A stretch of 64,000 bases of DNA. Origin: Akebia trifoliata. Its lineage: Eukaryota; Streptophyta; Magnoliopsida; Ranunculales; Lardizabalaceae. The stretch is from assembly GCA_017979445.1 (NCBI GenBank), contig CM030718.1, forward strand, positions 26,965,021 to 27,029,020. The letters run 5' to 3'. A program made the translations under genes and the position numbers. Below the pieces are notes generated by a model. That model worked only from the letters and a program-made list of their open reading frames with translations, was not told the origin of the DNA and ran no database searches. Positions 11,901 to 22,951 of this stretch are shown here, in pieces (position 1 is the first letter of the stretch; each line of letters starts with the position of its first letter).

Positions 11901-12553
11901 GAGGTACCAACTTCAAATTGGGGAGAAGAACGAGCACTTAAGCTTAATGACTTTGTCTCAAGCCCTTGCGAGGACACAGGTATCTTCTCAGAGGAGTTAA
12001 ATGTGCTTTTTTCGGGCACAAGTGAAATTTCTACCAAACTCCCTTTACCTTCATTTAGGGGAAAACCAGATTCACTGGTCTCAACCACCACTGCTGTGTA
12101 CAACCTCTTGATGGCTCCAGCTTCTGAAACCCTAGACAATCCCGCTGGCTTTGACAAACGCTTCATAGCAGCCATTTCAGAGGCATGAGATATGCATAGC
12201 CCCCTTAGAGCTTGCTTCAAATTCACAGATTCAGAAATTCCAATACCGGACGCTCGGGACACACCAACTCTAATTGGGTTTTTTGAGACATCCTTCTGCG
12301 GAGAGTCTGTGCCTAATTGATGTGATAGACCCAAACCCCTGGCCTTAGTTTTGAGAATAATTTCATCAAAAAGCTGATTAAGATCATCATCAATCGAAAA
12401 TTTGCGTCCTGTTCTAAGCTTGGGAAGCTTCCCAGCTATGTCATCCACTCTTGATTCAGAACTGGAAGGGGTACTTCCTTTAGAATGTTGAACGAAATCC
12501 AACTCTTCATTTGATTCTACTATTTCACAAGTGCCCGGAAACTGAACCATCAT
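8984..12553 (-). CDS. AGC-VIII protein kinase, KIPK-like
   Basis: Two coding exons, 12553-10893 and 9833-8984, give 836 residues. The N-terminal ~445 residues are Ser-rich and low in structure. The Ser/Thr kinase domain follows: Gly loop GCGDIG (about 458-463), catalytic Lys in FALKV (about 480), YRDLKPEN (Asp about 576), and SDFDLAL (about 594-596), where DFD replaces DFG, the mark of plant AGC-VIII kinases. A long insert separates DFD from the activation end THEYLAPE. The C-terminus FELF resembles the FxxF tail of D6PK/KIPK kinases. The single intron falls inside an Arg codon before [10 protein letters not shown], the usual AGC-VIII position. The long N-terminal extension favours KIPK1/2 over the shorter D6PKs. 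KIPK binds the kinesin-like protein KCBP and PERK receptors in Arabidopsis. The exact orthologue needs a tree. Confidence 0.92.
10366..10729. mobile_element. MITE family A copy in KIPK intron
   Basis: The ends AGAGCTGCTATTGGCACCCC and GGGGTGCCAATAGCAGCTCT are inverted repeats. The interior holds a second terminal-like unit, CTTATTGGCACCCCAACTCT at about 10623, and a GA run. The copy lies entirely within the single intron of the kinase gene. Copies also occur at 1918-2208 and 41413-41758. Confidence 0.8.
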
Positions 12554-13453
12554 TAGGAGTGTGCCCTACTTTTATACTCAATTCAATAAAACGAAGACAC
12601 TACGAACAGAAAAATGTGAGTTCACAAGATAATATTAACCCATTTGAGAGGAAACCATTTGAACATAAAGAAACATGGAAATAAGAAAACATAGGATTTT
12701 CTGGCTCTCTCGTCGGATTAAATTCCATATTTGAAGGGTCTGCACAACTTATTTTACTCACTTCAAAATGCAGCGTCCAGTCCCTGCCATGATCATCAAC
12801 GTTCAGCTAAATATGGACCAAATAATTAAAGCTACCATAACAAGTAAATGTGATATATTTTTTATCCATAAGAAAGCAAAAATTCAGTAATGGCTTGAGC
12901 CTCATTTACAATTTCATAAGAGTGCAATTTATAAAAATGTTACCAAGTTTTACGACAACAGACGCAGTTGTAAGTGAGAGCACAGCTGCTTCTCTATATC
13001 TGGAGTCTGGATTATCTCAGGGCATCTGATTGGTTATTTAGCAACCTTTCTCACTTGGATAAGCTTTTACATTTATCTACGAATCTTAGTTCCATTTAAG
13101 AAAGCTTTTATATCTATGCTTAACACCATATTATATCACAGATGTAAACATCCAATTAAAAGAAAATTTTAAGGGGAAAAAAGACAAATGAACAGTTTTT
13201 GGATGTAGAGACTTGAACAAATTGTTTGAATTTTAAAAAAATGGACAAGTCACTGAAGTACTGAATTACATGGTTTCCAATTCACTTGTCCCAAGCAAAT
13301 TGCCCATGTTGTCCAGTTTTTACTAAAACAAATATAAAAGACCGAAAATAATATATATGGGTCCTTCACCACGACCATTTTAAAACACTAAGAACCTTTT
13401 TTTTTTCTCGAATGGTATAAGATGAAATGTATTATTAAGAACAATGATTTTCC

Positions 13454-13520
<67 letters not shown>

Positions 13521-14340
13521 TAAGAGATTTATGTTTCTCTAGGTTGTTTTTTGGTTTATTTCTTGTCTCTTTGTTGTAAGCGGGTCTGCTTGATTTCCTC
13601 CATCTTTGATTTCGATTTTGTTTTTTAATTTTTAAATTTTTATACTAATTTAAAAAAACGAGTTAACAATTGAAATTCAATCACTGATCCATCAGGAACA
13701 CGAACTACAGAACTCAAATCATCTAAACCAGTATAAGACTAAAATGATAAAATTAATTATAAATTCAATAAAATGACAAAAAATAAAATAAATAAAATAT
13801 GTATGCAAGATGGCCACAACTCGAGATCGAGAAAGAAATATAGAGAACCGTACAACAGAAGGAAGAAAAAAAAAAAGAACAAAATATCTAACTTCGAACA
13901 ACAGAGAATAATCTAAGCAAACTAAAATGAAATCTTGGCAGTAAAGATGAGTTCAAGCAGGACTGTCTTCATCAATAAAAGACCAAAAAAAAGGGAAAAT
14001 TTTACAGAAATCAAAAGCGGAGAAAGAGAAAAGCTACCTGAATCAAGTTCAGAACCACACAGAAATCAAATTCGATCACATAAACACTGTTCTTGCAACC
14101 TAAAAGCGAATTTCAGAGAAATTGACAGACAGAGAGAGCGAGCGAGAGAGAGAGAGAGGGGTTTGAATCTAGGGTTTTTTTGGGGAGAGAGAGATGGAAA
14201 GAGAGAAGACGAAGAAGAAGAGTGGGGGCACGAGAAAGGGAGGTTGAAAGTGAATGAGGAAAGCGAAAGGGTGAAATGCGAATCACGAGAATTTACTCCC
14301 ACTTTTGTTTCTTTCTTTCTTGCTTTTCTGAATGAGAAAA
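12554..14340 (-). promoter_or_regulatory. Probable leader and 5' UTR intron of the KIPK-like gene
   Basis: No protein-like frame is seen. On the minus strand a donor-like site, GATTCAG|GTAGC, lies at about 14034, and just upstream of it the transcript-sense strand is very CT-rich (14127-14160 and 14180-14220), as in many plant 5' UTRs. I infer a leader exon near 14.04-14.34 kb and a 5' UTR intron of up to 1.4 kb. Open frames on either strand at 13935-14462 are by-products of this biased composition. Confidence 0.4.
13458..13521. repeat. Compound (GT)n(GA)n microsatellite
   Basis: An uninterrupted run of GT dinucleotides is followed directly by GA dinucleotides. It lies within the inferred leader intron of the kinase gene. 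Confidence 0.95.
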
Positions 14341-14564
14341 TGGCGGAAGAACAAAAGAGAGGGAATATGATGTTGTCGTCCGTCCCGAGGATGTATGTCA
14401 TCCCTAGTGTCATAACCGTTGGATTTTATATATATTTTAACGTAAATCTCGAGGATTATTGACGGTTTAAACCTTGAAAAATGTCTGCTTCAGGGAGGCT
14501 GCATCACACACCTCACGAGAGGGAGACATGCAACGGTCTCTGCATTTATGGCCAAGTTCTAAAT

Positions 14565-14705
14565 AAGGGTGATTTTGAAATTTCTCTCCATGTTTTGGTC
14601 AATATTTGAGATTACCCTTATGTTTTCAAATTGAAAATAGGCCCTTGTGACCTCAGTCTTTTACTATAAACTAATATAAAATGACGTAAATGCCCTCATC
14701 TTAAT
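14565..14705 (+). repeat. Dispersed repeat X, copy upstream of KIPK-like gene
   Basis: Contains CTCCATGTTTTGGTCAATAT, TATGTTTTCAAATTGAAAAT and GACCTCAGTCTTTTACTATA followed by ATGACGTAAATGCCCTCATC. It shares these blocks, in this order, with the other copies. Confidence 0.65.
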
Positions 14706-15142
14706 CTCCAATCAATTCCCACCGAGGAAACAACACTCCAACATCTAACCAACTTTAGCTAAGTTGGCACTTAAGTAGATAGAGTCCTAACTTCCTAAAC
14801 TTGAATATTAAGGTAAATGATTTTACCTAACAGTTTGTCTGGATTAAGAGAAAAAGATAGAAGAGAACATAAAGCAACTTTCTCTTTATCATGTTTTGTA
14901 TAGATAAGAGAGAAAAGAAGAGAAAATGGTAGTATCTGAAGTAATTTTTACTATTTTCTCACTTTCTCTCCAAATCTATCCAATTTGAGGAGAACAAAAT
15001 TGAACAATCCTCTTCATTCACTTTCTCTTCACTCCTCACTTAACTTCCCAAACAAGAGAAAAAGAGAAAACTGATTCCTTCATCTTCTCTCCATTTCTCT
15101 CAATCCAAGCGTGTAAGAGATTAAAGGTGAATGCTTTTGAAC

Positions 15143-15310
15143 CATGGTTTTAAGTCTGAGACTGAGGTGACCCGTCTGATACAACATCTCGATATTGTCC
15201 ACCAATGAGACCGATAGACAAGGCAAACGCATCGGACGAGATTTAAAACCATAATTCATTTTTCTCATTGTTGGATGAGAGGAGACGTCAAAATGAGTTT
15301 GAAAACCATG
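15143..15310. mobile_element. hAT-type MITE (CATGGTTTTAAA family), copy B
   Basis: The 168-bp element begins CATGGTTTTAAG and ends GAAAACCATG. Flanks TTTTGAAC (15135-15142) and TTTTGAAT (15311-15318) match at 7 of 8 bases. Just before the right end there is a second inner terminal-like unit, TTTAAAACCATAATT, at about 15242. Confidence 0.85.
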
Positions 15311-15972
15311 TTTTGAATTAAGTCTTCTATTATAGACTAATGAAAAATTAACCCTTCATCGCGAACCTCTAGCAGCATAGCCAAAACCCTTTGATTTTTC
15401 GCCCAAAAAATATGTGATCTTCAGGACTTTATAACCTCCATGTTAAATTACTCTTAAATTATTCAATCTCACCCAGAATTTCAGCCTTCTAATGTTCCAA
15501 AAAAGTGTACTTTAGAGAGTTATCAATGAGAAGGTGATCAACTCCCGTACCACACAAATAAGAAAATGATTCTAATAGTATACCACACAAATGAGAACAA
15601 CGAATCACCAACCGAATTCGAAAATCTCACAAATCTTTGCTTGCCCATGAGGATCCGATGAAAAAAAAATCCAGTATCAGACATTTGGATCTGCCAAGAC
15701 CATTTCTGGGCACAGCTGTGTAACTTGTGATGCAGCACAGTCCATGGCTTTCTTGATACAAATGGCACGACTGACTCACAATGTTTCAACATGTCAGAAT
15801 TGGGGAGAAATCAAATTTCATAGAACCACAAATCAAAATTCCCGAAATTAGAATCAACCTCAGTTCATAATAGAAAACTTCAAATGTAGACCAAATAATG
15901 TGCAAAAGCTTAAACATTTAATCCCTAATTGACAAGGAGAACAAGTCCTATATAAAGATCAGCATCCAATAC

Positions 15973-18311
15973 TCAGTCAAAAAGAGAGAGTCCCATGTCC
16001 TGCAACAAATTGAATGAGAATGAGATGAATAACATAAAAATACAAGCCGGAGAAAAAAAAAATCAAATTGTGAGTTTACAATCATGGTTTTAAAACTTGG
16101 TTTCACATCTCGTCTCATCCATGCTTGGTACCAAGTTGACTTGGACGATACGTCTCATCTCATTTTGACATTGAGAGAATGGTTTTTAACCATTTAAAAA
16201 ATCTGAAAAATCTGATGATGAAGATGAAGTTTTTCACCCCATTTGGACACAAACCCTTTGTTCTCTGGTCCACTATATTGAGAAAAGAAGCACAACTCTA
16301 TTTGTGGGTGAAAATGATAGAGTTTCAATCATGAAAACTGGTAAAACCCATTGGTCTCGGTTATCTCAGAGATTTTCTATATCTTGTCCGAGACGTCTTG
16401 TTCGTCTCTCGAGATTCTGCAAACTAAAAAATGATCGTCCGTCTCGTCCATGCCCGATACTGAGTTAACTCAGGCGATACGTCTCAGTCTTGGACAAGTT
16501 TTGAAACCATGTTTCCAATAGAGACTTTTTTTTTTATAGGTATGGGGTTAGTGATTAGCAAATGAAGTTGGGTGCAATAGAGACGCACTTTCTTTATTAA
16601 CTTAGTAAGATTTGAAATCTTACTATGGGTCGTTGAGATCAAATGTGTTACCAAATTGGCACTCTTGACTTCATGGAAAAACTTAAATCCCAAAAACCAA
16701 TTTAAAAAAAAAAAAACCTTTTTTGGGGCTTGATCCAAGGTTTTAAAAATGGACAACTACTAAACTCCCATCGAACTCCCAAATTTAAAACTAAAGTTAA
16801 TGGTGAAAAATAACCTTTTTTAAGTTCATAGAATTTTGTCCTCTACATCCATGTGGTATCAGGTCATGTTTTTGGATGCCATAAGGTAAGCTCAACAACC
16901 CTTAGTAAGATTTCAAATCTTTTTAAGTTAGTAAGGCTGGACTTACTCTTTGCAATACTATTGTTGGAGAGCCAGTCATCCACATAGTGGTTATTGGATC
17001 ACAAATAATGGTTTTAATGATTCCAGATAACAAACTTACATCATCAGACTCCTCTTTCTCTTCCACCTTCTCCTCTTTCTTTGGCTCGGCAGCAGCGGGT
17101 GCTGAGGCACCACCACCACCACTGGATGCAACCGCTGCAACGGGTGCACCTCCACCAGAAGGAACTGAAGCCAACTTCTCCCTTCCAGATGCAATAAGTT
17201 CTGTTATATCTTTTCCCTTAACTTGGGATAGGAGTAGTTCAATCCTATTGTCATCGGCATCAGCTCCAACTGTTATAATCAAAAGAATATTTTCCATTTT
17301 AATATTAGTTACATGGATTGTTTCCTTTTCTGAAAAAAAAAAAAGCAGGGGTTCATAAGAATTAAAGCAAAATTAGTTGGAACCAATCTAGAACCAAGAC
17401 ATTTGGTTTCCAATAAGCGGATTCATCTCACACTTTTGAAAACCAAACTAGTTTTCAAATATTCCCTATAAAATAAATAAAACAATTTAAAATAGTGTGA
17501 TGGTGAGTCACAATGACCACCAGTTTGGGTGGTGTACCGTGCAATGCACCATAACACTAGATACTAAAACCCTAAAAAGAGACTAATAATGGTTTTAAAT
17601 CTCATCCAACCGATATCATTCAACAACAAGACAGAAGGATCTACATTGCATCTCAGACTTCACACCATCGTGTGAGATAAATGAGATCACTCGGACGACA
17701 TTTTGAAAATCTCGACCGAGGCAGTAAAACTTGCCAAGTCAACTGAGATTTTGTATATTTTGATGAAAATAATTAATTTTTTTTTAATTTAAATATTTAT
17801 TATATAGATAAAACAAAATTTTATGACTAAACATTCTCTAAATCTATCTTATTTTATAAAAATCTTAATAATTATTTTCATATAAATAAATCATTATAAA
17901 CCAAGTTAAATGGTTTAAATCCCTGTTTGAATCCCAAAGAGCATAAGAATCTATACTTAAGTGAAGTTTATCCTCCTAAGAATCAATGAAAAACGAAAAC
18001 ACATGGTAAATCCGAAACACTAACCTACAAAAAATTGAGAAATTAGAAGAACAGTAAAATCCAATAAACAAAACCCTAAAACAACACCCATGATTGCATT
18101 TATTAATTATTGATCCATTTACGATTCAACCCATATTTAGGAAACATGAAACTAATTCATATAAATTATGAAAATATTATGAGAGAAATCAAAATAAATC
18201 GAAAATAAAGAGAGAAATAGAACCTGATCCGAGGATTTCCTTCAAGTGATCCGATGAAGGGTTGGTGTTCCCCCCCAACACAGCAAGCAAATACGCAGCA
18301 ATAAACTTCAT
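15973..18311 (-). CDS. 60S acidic ribosomal protein P2
   Basis: Coding exons 18311-18224, 17269-17040 and 15999-15973 join in frame to 114 residues, the normal size for P2. P2 forms the lateral stalk of the large ribosomal subunit with P0 and P1 and recruits translational GTPases. It begins [20 protein letters not shown] (N-terminal dimerisation domain), has an Ala/Gly hinge near residues 65-90, then an acidic [14 protein letters not shown] tail, and ends DMGLSLFD, the conserved stalk terminus. The last exon is only 27 nt and lies about 1.04 kb away, behind TTGCAG; reading through the second donor would replace the terminus with unrelated residues. A leader intron is likely, with a donor CTGTTC|GTAAGC at about 18420. 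Introns 1 and 2 carry transposon insertions. Confidence 0.96.
16083..16511. mobile_element. hAT-type MITE (CATGGTTTTAAA family), copy C, in P2 intron 2
   Basis: The 429-bp element begins CATGGTTTTAAAACTTGG and ends AAGTTTTGAAACCATG. Flanks TTTACAAT (16075-16082) and TTTCCAAT (16512-16519) match at 7 of 8. It contains several GTCTCGTC/GAGACG motifs. It starts 83 bp from the 27-nt final exon of P2. Confidence 0.85.
16527..16580 (-). mobile_element. 5'-truncated SINE-B 3' end
   Basis: Read on the minus strand: ACCCAACTTCATTTGCTAAT, then CACTAACCCCATACCTATAA and a short poly-A. This matches the 3' part of the SINE-B copies at 35945-36060 and 59044-59155. Confidence 0.6.
16594..16936. mobile_element. 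MITE family D copy in P2 intron 2
   Basis: The left end TTATTAACTTAGTAAGATTT and the right end, reverse complement CCTTACTAACTTAAAAAGAT, are long inverted repeats that continue through TTTGAAATCTTACTA. The centre has the block TAGAATTTTGTCCTCTACAT shared with 20283-20617 and 43630-43810, and in weaker form with 52785-53112. Confidence 0.75.
17588..17930. mobile_element. Degenerate DNA-transposon fragment in P2 intron 1
   Basis: Homologous to 8521-8800 through TTTATGACTAAACATT and AAAATCTCGACCGAG. It starts with ATGGTTTTAAATCTC, a worn version of the CATGGTTTTAAA end. Confidence 0.5.
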
Positions 18312-18451
18312 TTTTCTGCTAAATAAATAAATAACTATGAGCGAAACGTATTAGTGTCAAACACACACACACAGAGTACTTGAAGCTTGAGATCTGCAGA
18401 GACGGAGATTGTGAAGCTTACGAACAGAGGAGTGGCTGCTCTTACTTCCTT

Positions 18452-18461
18452 CCTAGGGTTT
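18452..18461 (-). promoter_or_regulatory. Telo-box upstream of P2
   Basis: AAACCCTAGG on the minus strand, about 140 bp upstream of the ATG and just upstream of the likely leader exon. Telo-boxes are typical of plant ribosomal protein gene promoters. Confidence 0.7.
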
Positions 18462-18863
18462 TCAGAAGAATGGGAACGTTTCACCCTCTAATTTATGTTT
18501 TCAAACCCGGAACTTGGGACCCACCCAGAACGATTTGAGTCAGACCCATCCAAGTCATCTCGTCTCGAACGAGTTAAAACTCTTTTTTTTTTTTTTTAAT
18601 AAGAATTTGCATTTAACCTCTAAATTAAAAGGGGTAAAAGAGAAAATATAATAAAATTATAAGGGCATTATTGAAAAGAGTCGTGATTCAAATAGTGTCC
18701 CGTTCAAATAACAACATATGATGTTTATGTAGTATGTTTTGGTTGGAAATTAAATTTATCAATCAGTGTAATTAGAAAATGGTTTGTTAGGAGCCAATGT
18801 ATTTTGGACTCCAACCAAAATGTGTCGCAAAAGGGGATATAAGGGTATTATTAGAAGGAGTTG

Positions 18864-19032
18864 TGTTGAAGTGGCGTTAAGTTGGAACCTCATACCACAC
18901 TTCTTGACGTGAAAGTAGATAGAGACCATAGATGCTTTTTCAGTCATATCTCTATGAAAAGTATCTATGATTCCCATGCACTTTCACGTCAAGAAATATG
19001 ATATGAAGGTCCAACCTGAAGTCACTTCAGCA
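18864..19032. mobile_element. MITE family B copy 2
   Basis: Ends TGTTGAAGTGGCGTTAAG and TGAAGTCACTTCAGCA are inverted repeats, and the inner CTTGACGTGAAAGT/ACTTTCACGTCAAG pair makes a long stem-loop. Same family as 5266-5384. Confidence 0.8.
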
Positions 19033-19161
19033 TTATTCTATTAGAAAAGTGTAGGAGAGGAAAGAAAATAAAGTTTGAAGGATATTATTGATAAGTGATA
19101 GAAAGGAAAAGGTAATAAAGTTGAGAGTCTAACTAACCTTACTAACTCAATAAAATATTTA

Positions 19162-20282
19162 CTCTTACCAAGGTGTTGTTTGTTAAATTAAAAAAAATAA
19201 GTGTCGAATAGCATTAAGCGCTGAAACTTATAAGCGCTAAATTTAAGTGCTGAAAAAGTTGTTTGTTTAAATACTGAATCATGTTTGTTACACATTGCTG
19301 AAACTGGTAAATTGTCTTTGTTACCCTTACAATCATATTATACGTTGTTTGCATGTTTCAAATGCTTATTTATTATCAAACACAATAAAATATATTATTT
19401 CTTATAAAATTAAAATACAATTTATTTTTAAATAATAAATAATACTCAAATTTTCAATTTATAAATAATAATTTCTATTTAGAAAAACCCACAAATTTCA
19501 AATTAAAAATAATAATGTCATACAAGTCACCAAATTTTGAAATCAACTTTAAAATAACTTAATTTTGGATGAATAATTTTCGATGGAAATGAAGGATGTG
19601 TAATTATAAAAGCACCCTATGAATTAATGAGGGCAACCCACATTATAGCCATTTTTTTGTTTTGTTTTATATGGGTTAAAGTTTTTGGAATAAGCAAATT
19701 TTTAGTGAGGATGATCTATATGATCTAGAGATCATCTTTAAAAAAAATCAGTCTATTTTGAAACTTCTAACTGGTCAAAAATAGTTTTCAAAAAAAAAAA
19801 GGGGACAATTTACGGTTCTTGAACTTGTTTTGATAGGGTTAGAAGTTTCAAGATGTGCTGATTTTTTGTAAGGATGATCCCCTCATTGTAGAGATCATCC
19901 TCACTAAAAATCAACTCATTCCAAAACTTTTAACTCATATAAGACAAAATAATTTAGCTATGGTGTGGGTTTATTAATTTGTGGGGTGTTTATATACTTA
20001 TCCATGGGATATAAGAGGTAATATCCTTTTAAGAATAAGGGCATACTTATCCATGCTCAAAAAAACAAAGGGCATACTTGTCCGTGTTGAAAAAAACGAA
20101 GTGTTTACCGCTTCAACACTTTTTTTCAGCATTAAAATAGTGCTGAATTTTTTTCACTTATTTTCAGCGATAAACGCTGAAAATATAAAGTAAACAAACG
20201 CGCTATTTTGACAAAAGTGCTGAATTTAATTTTTTTCAGCAATAAGTGCTGAAAAATAGCGCAAACAAACACCGCCTAAGAG
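19162..20282. mobile_element. About 1.1-kb non-autonomous DNA element
   Basis: Ends CTCTTACCAAGGTGTTGTTT and AAACAAACACCGCCTAAGAG are imperfect inverted repeats. Both ends are rich in the words AGCGCTGAAA, TTCAGCACT and AGTGCTGAA. No transposase frame is seen. Two nested hairpins lie at 19673-19936. Confidence 0.65.
19673..19936. repeat. Pair of tandem hairpins (family H)
   Basis: Two hairpins of about 100 nt, at 19673-19772 and 19836-19936. Each has an arm of the form GGTTAGAAGTTTC..TTTTTGTGAGGATGATC and its inverse ending CAAAACTTYTAACYC. A similar pair with similar spacing is at 55204-55466. Confidence 0.75.
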
Positions 20283-20617
20283 TCATTGAGCTCAACTTAT
20301 GGCATATAAAAACATGATCCAATGCCATAGGGTTGTCGAGGACAAAATTTTATAGACTTTGAAAAATAAATTAAAAAAATTATTATTTTTCACCACTGAA
20401 TTATAATTTTAAGTTTGGGAGATTCAAGGAAGTACAGTAGCAATCCATTTTCAAAACCTTGGACTAAGCCCCAAAAAATTAATTTTTGATATAAAAAAAA
20501 ATTGATCAAAGTTTTTCCATGAAATATAGAGTGATGTGGTGTTGGATTGCCAATGTGGTAATCCATTTGAGCTCAAGGTTCCTTAGTAAGAATTAAAATC
20601 TTACAAAGTTAGTAAGG
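20283..20617 (-). mobile_element. MITE family D copy
   Basis: Reverse-oriented relative of 16594-16936. It shares CATGATCCAATGCCATAGGG, GACAAAATTTTATAGA and the end CTTACAAAGTTAGTAAGG. It abuts the end of the 19162-20282 element. Confidence 0.65.
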
Positions 20618-21055
20618 AAAGTGTTTTCTAAAGTTGAAAGGTTTTTCTCGTAAGGGGGGAGGGGAGAGAGAAAATAGAATAAAGTTGAAGGGGACGTTTG
20701 GTTCTAATTATAGAATCTAATTTTCGTTCATAATCGAATTTTAGAATCTACAACACTATCTGATTTGGATTATTGAAGTATTTTTTAATAATTGAAACAC
20801 AAAAACATCCAAAATTAGAAACAACCTTGACTACAATTCTCAAGTTTATCTCATTTTAACAAATTGTTGTGTTTTTGCAATAAACATAAGACGTGTAATA
20901 AAATCTTGGTTGTGAGTTCAAGTCTTACAAATAACTATTTAAACCTATTAAAAGAGAGAGGAAAAAAAAAAAAAAAAAAGGATTCTTCCATGTATAGTGG
21001 TACATGCCCTCTTTCATTTTAAAATTTAATACATCCCCCCTACAATTTTGTGAAC
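20618..21055. other. AT-rich spacer, no gene seen
   Basis: Low-complexity AT-rich DNA with A runs and one GA-rich run. No gene or clear element end was recognised. Confidence 0.4.
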
Positions 21056-21335
21056 ATTGATTTTTTGATAAATATACTTTTATTAAGAGAAGAAAAGCTA
21101 CAAAGAAAACAAAGATGGTCGAGATGACCAGTCAATACTAACTATTACACAACGTATCCCATCTAAAAATAAAATTCTCAAAGAACACACCTTTAAAAGT
21201 AGGCCACAATTTGCTCTAAAAGAACAATACACCTAAAATATTAAGAATGAGATCCTGATTAGATGTTTCCATGCCTTCGAAGATCCTCGTGTTTCTCTCT
21301 AACTACAACCCCCCAAGTAATAGCAAAAAGAATGC
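21056..21335 (-). mobile_element. LINE 3' end fragment
   Basis: On the minus strand the segment ends CTTAATAAAAGTATATTTAT, the usual tail of plant LINEs, and contains GCTATTACTTGGGGGGTTGT, corresponding to the reverse-transcriptase C-terminal W-G-(L/V)-W-(R/K)-E-R region. It resembles the clearer copy at 27697-28108. Confidence 0.55.
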
Positions 21336-21819
21336 TCCAAAGAATTTGTGAATATTTGAAATCCCTTATTTGTGAAATATGAACCGATCATATTTAACCC
21401 TTGACCTCAGTCTTTTATTATGAACTAAAGGAAAATGACATTGTTGCCCTCACCATATCAACACTACCATTGCCAATGTGCCATCATCTTCTTCTTAATG
21501 ATGAACAACACAATTAATATAATCCATTCATTAAGATATATGAGACCACTTCAATCTGTTGTAGTATGTGTTATTGAATCTATTTTCATCGAATTTATTT
21601 ACAGAATACAAGATCATTTTTTATTTTATTAGTATAAGTTGGAGAGGTCTAAAAAGACTCAATGTGCCTTGTTGAGGCCATTAGTTTGGTTTGGATAAAT
21701 TGAATGGGAATTATTAAAATATCAAATGATATTATCAACTAAACATGCAACCTATGTTATTATTTGAAAAAGCTACTACCAATGATCCATTCTATTAGAG
21801 ACTCGCCAAAAGTTGACAT

Positions 21820-22235
21820 ATTTGTATTAAAACTCGAAAAAATGAAAACGGGTGGGAGAGATCGTCTTCAAATCATTTATTTGTTTTCATTTTTTTCGAG
21901 TTTTTCCAACTAAAATACATTAAAATATCCTTTTTTTTTTTTAAACATTATATCTTCAAAATCCTTAAAAATGGTTTCTTCTTCCTTTCAAATCTTTTTC
22001 ATCAAAATGAAGTCTCCAAAACTCGATCAGAACGTCAAAAATCTAATTTTTTTAGATGAAAATAGTGAATTTGAATGGTTAGGGCAATTTCGACATTTCA
22101 ATTGTGAGAAAGGTCTAGGATGAGGTGCAGGGACTAATTAGAAATGGGCTATTTACCTAACCCCCAAAAGCCAGGGATTAAATAGAAAGAAAATTTTCTT
22201 CCAGGGACCATTAAGTAATTTCCCTTTTTTTAATA
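21820..22235 (+). repeat. Dispersed about 400-bp repeat, copy 1
   Basis: Homologous to 40290-40690: both hold TCGAGTTTTTCCAACTAAAA, TCCTTAAAAATGGTTT, GTCAAAAATCTAATTTTTTT and a GTGAGAAA..GATGAGGT block in the same order. It ends just upstream of the TRAF gene leader. Confidence 0.6.
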
Positions 22236-22332
22236 ATATATATAAATTGAGAGAAGAATCTAATAAAATCCTTCAAGTTGTCCTGATTTGATTTTCTGAA
22301 CTCTGAAGAGGGAAATTTCAACCTTCTTGCAA

Positions 22333-22371
22333 ATGAAGCTTCGATCTAAGATCGTGGAATCGGTTCTCTAA
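22333..22371 (+). CDS. Short upstream ORF in the TRAF gene leader
   Basis: ATG AAG CTT ... CTC TAA encodes the 12-residue MKLRSKIVESVL. It lies in the inferred leader exon, which ends at a donor (CATTCTG|GTACGG, 22415). If translated it could lower downstream translation. The leader start is inferred. Confidence 0.35.
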   Translation: MKLRSKIVESVL

Positions 22372-22420
22372 TAGTCAGAAATTTTGGAGATTTTGGCTCC
22401 ATTAGCACCATTCTGGTACG

Positions 22421-22766
22421 GAATTCATACAATTTAGGGTAATTTTATTCTGATTTATCTCTATTTGTTTGAATTTTCTGAAAAAGATTTAATTTTTATA
22501 TAAAATTTGGGATTTTGAGGAACACCTATAGGCTTAGATTTTGTAGATTGGATGGGTTACCTAATCAGATTAACCGAGTAGACGATCTATGGAGTGTTTT
22601 GTTGGAAGAGGAACAAATGCATCATATTTCACAACTATTAATTGTGATCAAATTTGTTTACAGGTCTATAACAATGGATGATCTTCCGATAAGAGATTTG
22701 GGACTCAATCAGGAGAAATTTGAAGAGGTTAAAGATGGAGCACCATTGTTCTATTATGATATTTGA
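22421..22766 (+). pseudogene. Duplicated, truncated first coding exon of the TRAF gene
   Basis: This unit is a tandem copy of the following unit (22767 to about 23350). Both include the same leader-intron sequence, an acceptor (TTTACAG here, TTAACAG in the next unit) and a start reading MDDLP..DLGLNQEKFEE. Here the frame from the ATG at 22674 ends after 30 residues (...DGAPLFYYDI stop at 22766), exactly where the duplication joins. Splicing into this copy would give a truncated product. Confidence 0.75.
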
Positions 22767-22951
22767 TTTCATACATTTTAGGATAATTGTCATGTGATTT
22801 ATCTCTATTTGTTTGAATTTTCTGAAAAAGATTTGATTTTTATATCAAATTAGGGGTTTTCTAGAACACATCTAGGGCTAGATTTTGTAGATTGGATGGG
22901 TTACCTAATCAGATTAAGCGAGTAGACAATCTGCAGAGTTTTTATTGGAAG

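Noticed and set aside
11751..12188. 145-codon plus-strand ORF
   Set aside because: Shadow of KIPK exon 1 on the other strand.
13935..14462. 175-codon plus-strand ORF with RERERARERERG
   Set aside because: It is antisense to the likely CT-rich leader of the KIPK-like gene; the Arg/Glu run is a GA microsatellite.
16923..17297. P2 ending with an unrelated 30-residue tail
   Set aside because: This is read-through of the intron 2 donor (GATGAT|GTAAGT); the true terminus DMGLSLFD is found in the 27-nt exon at 15973-15999.
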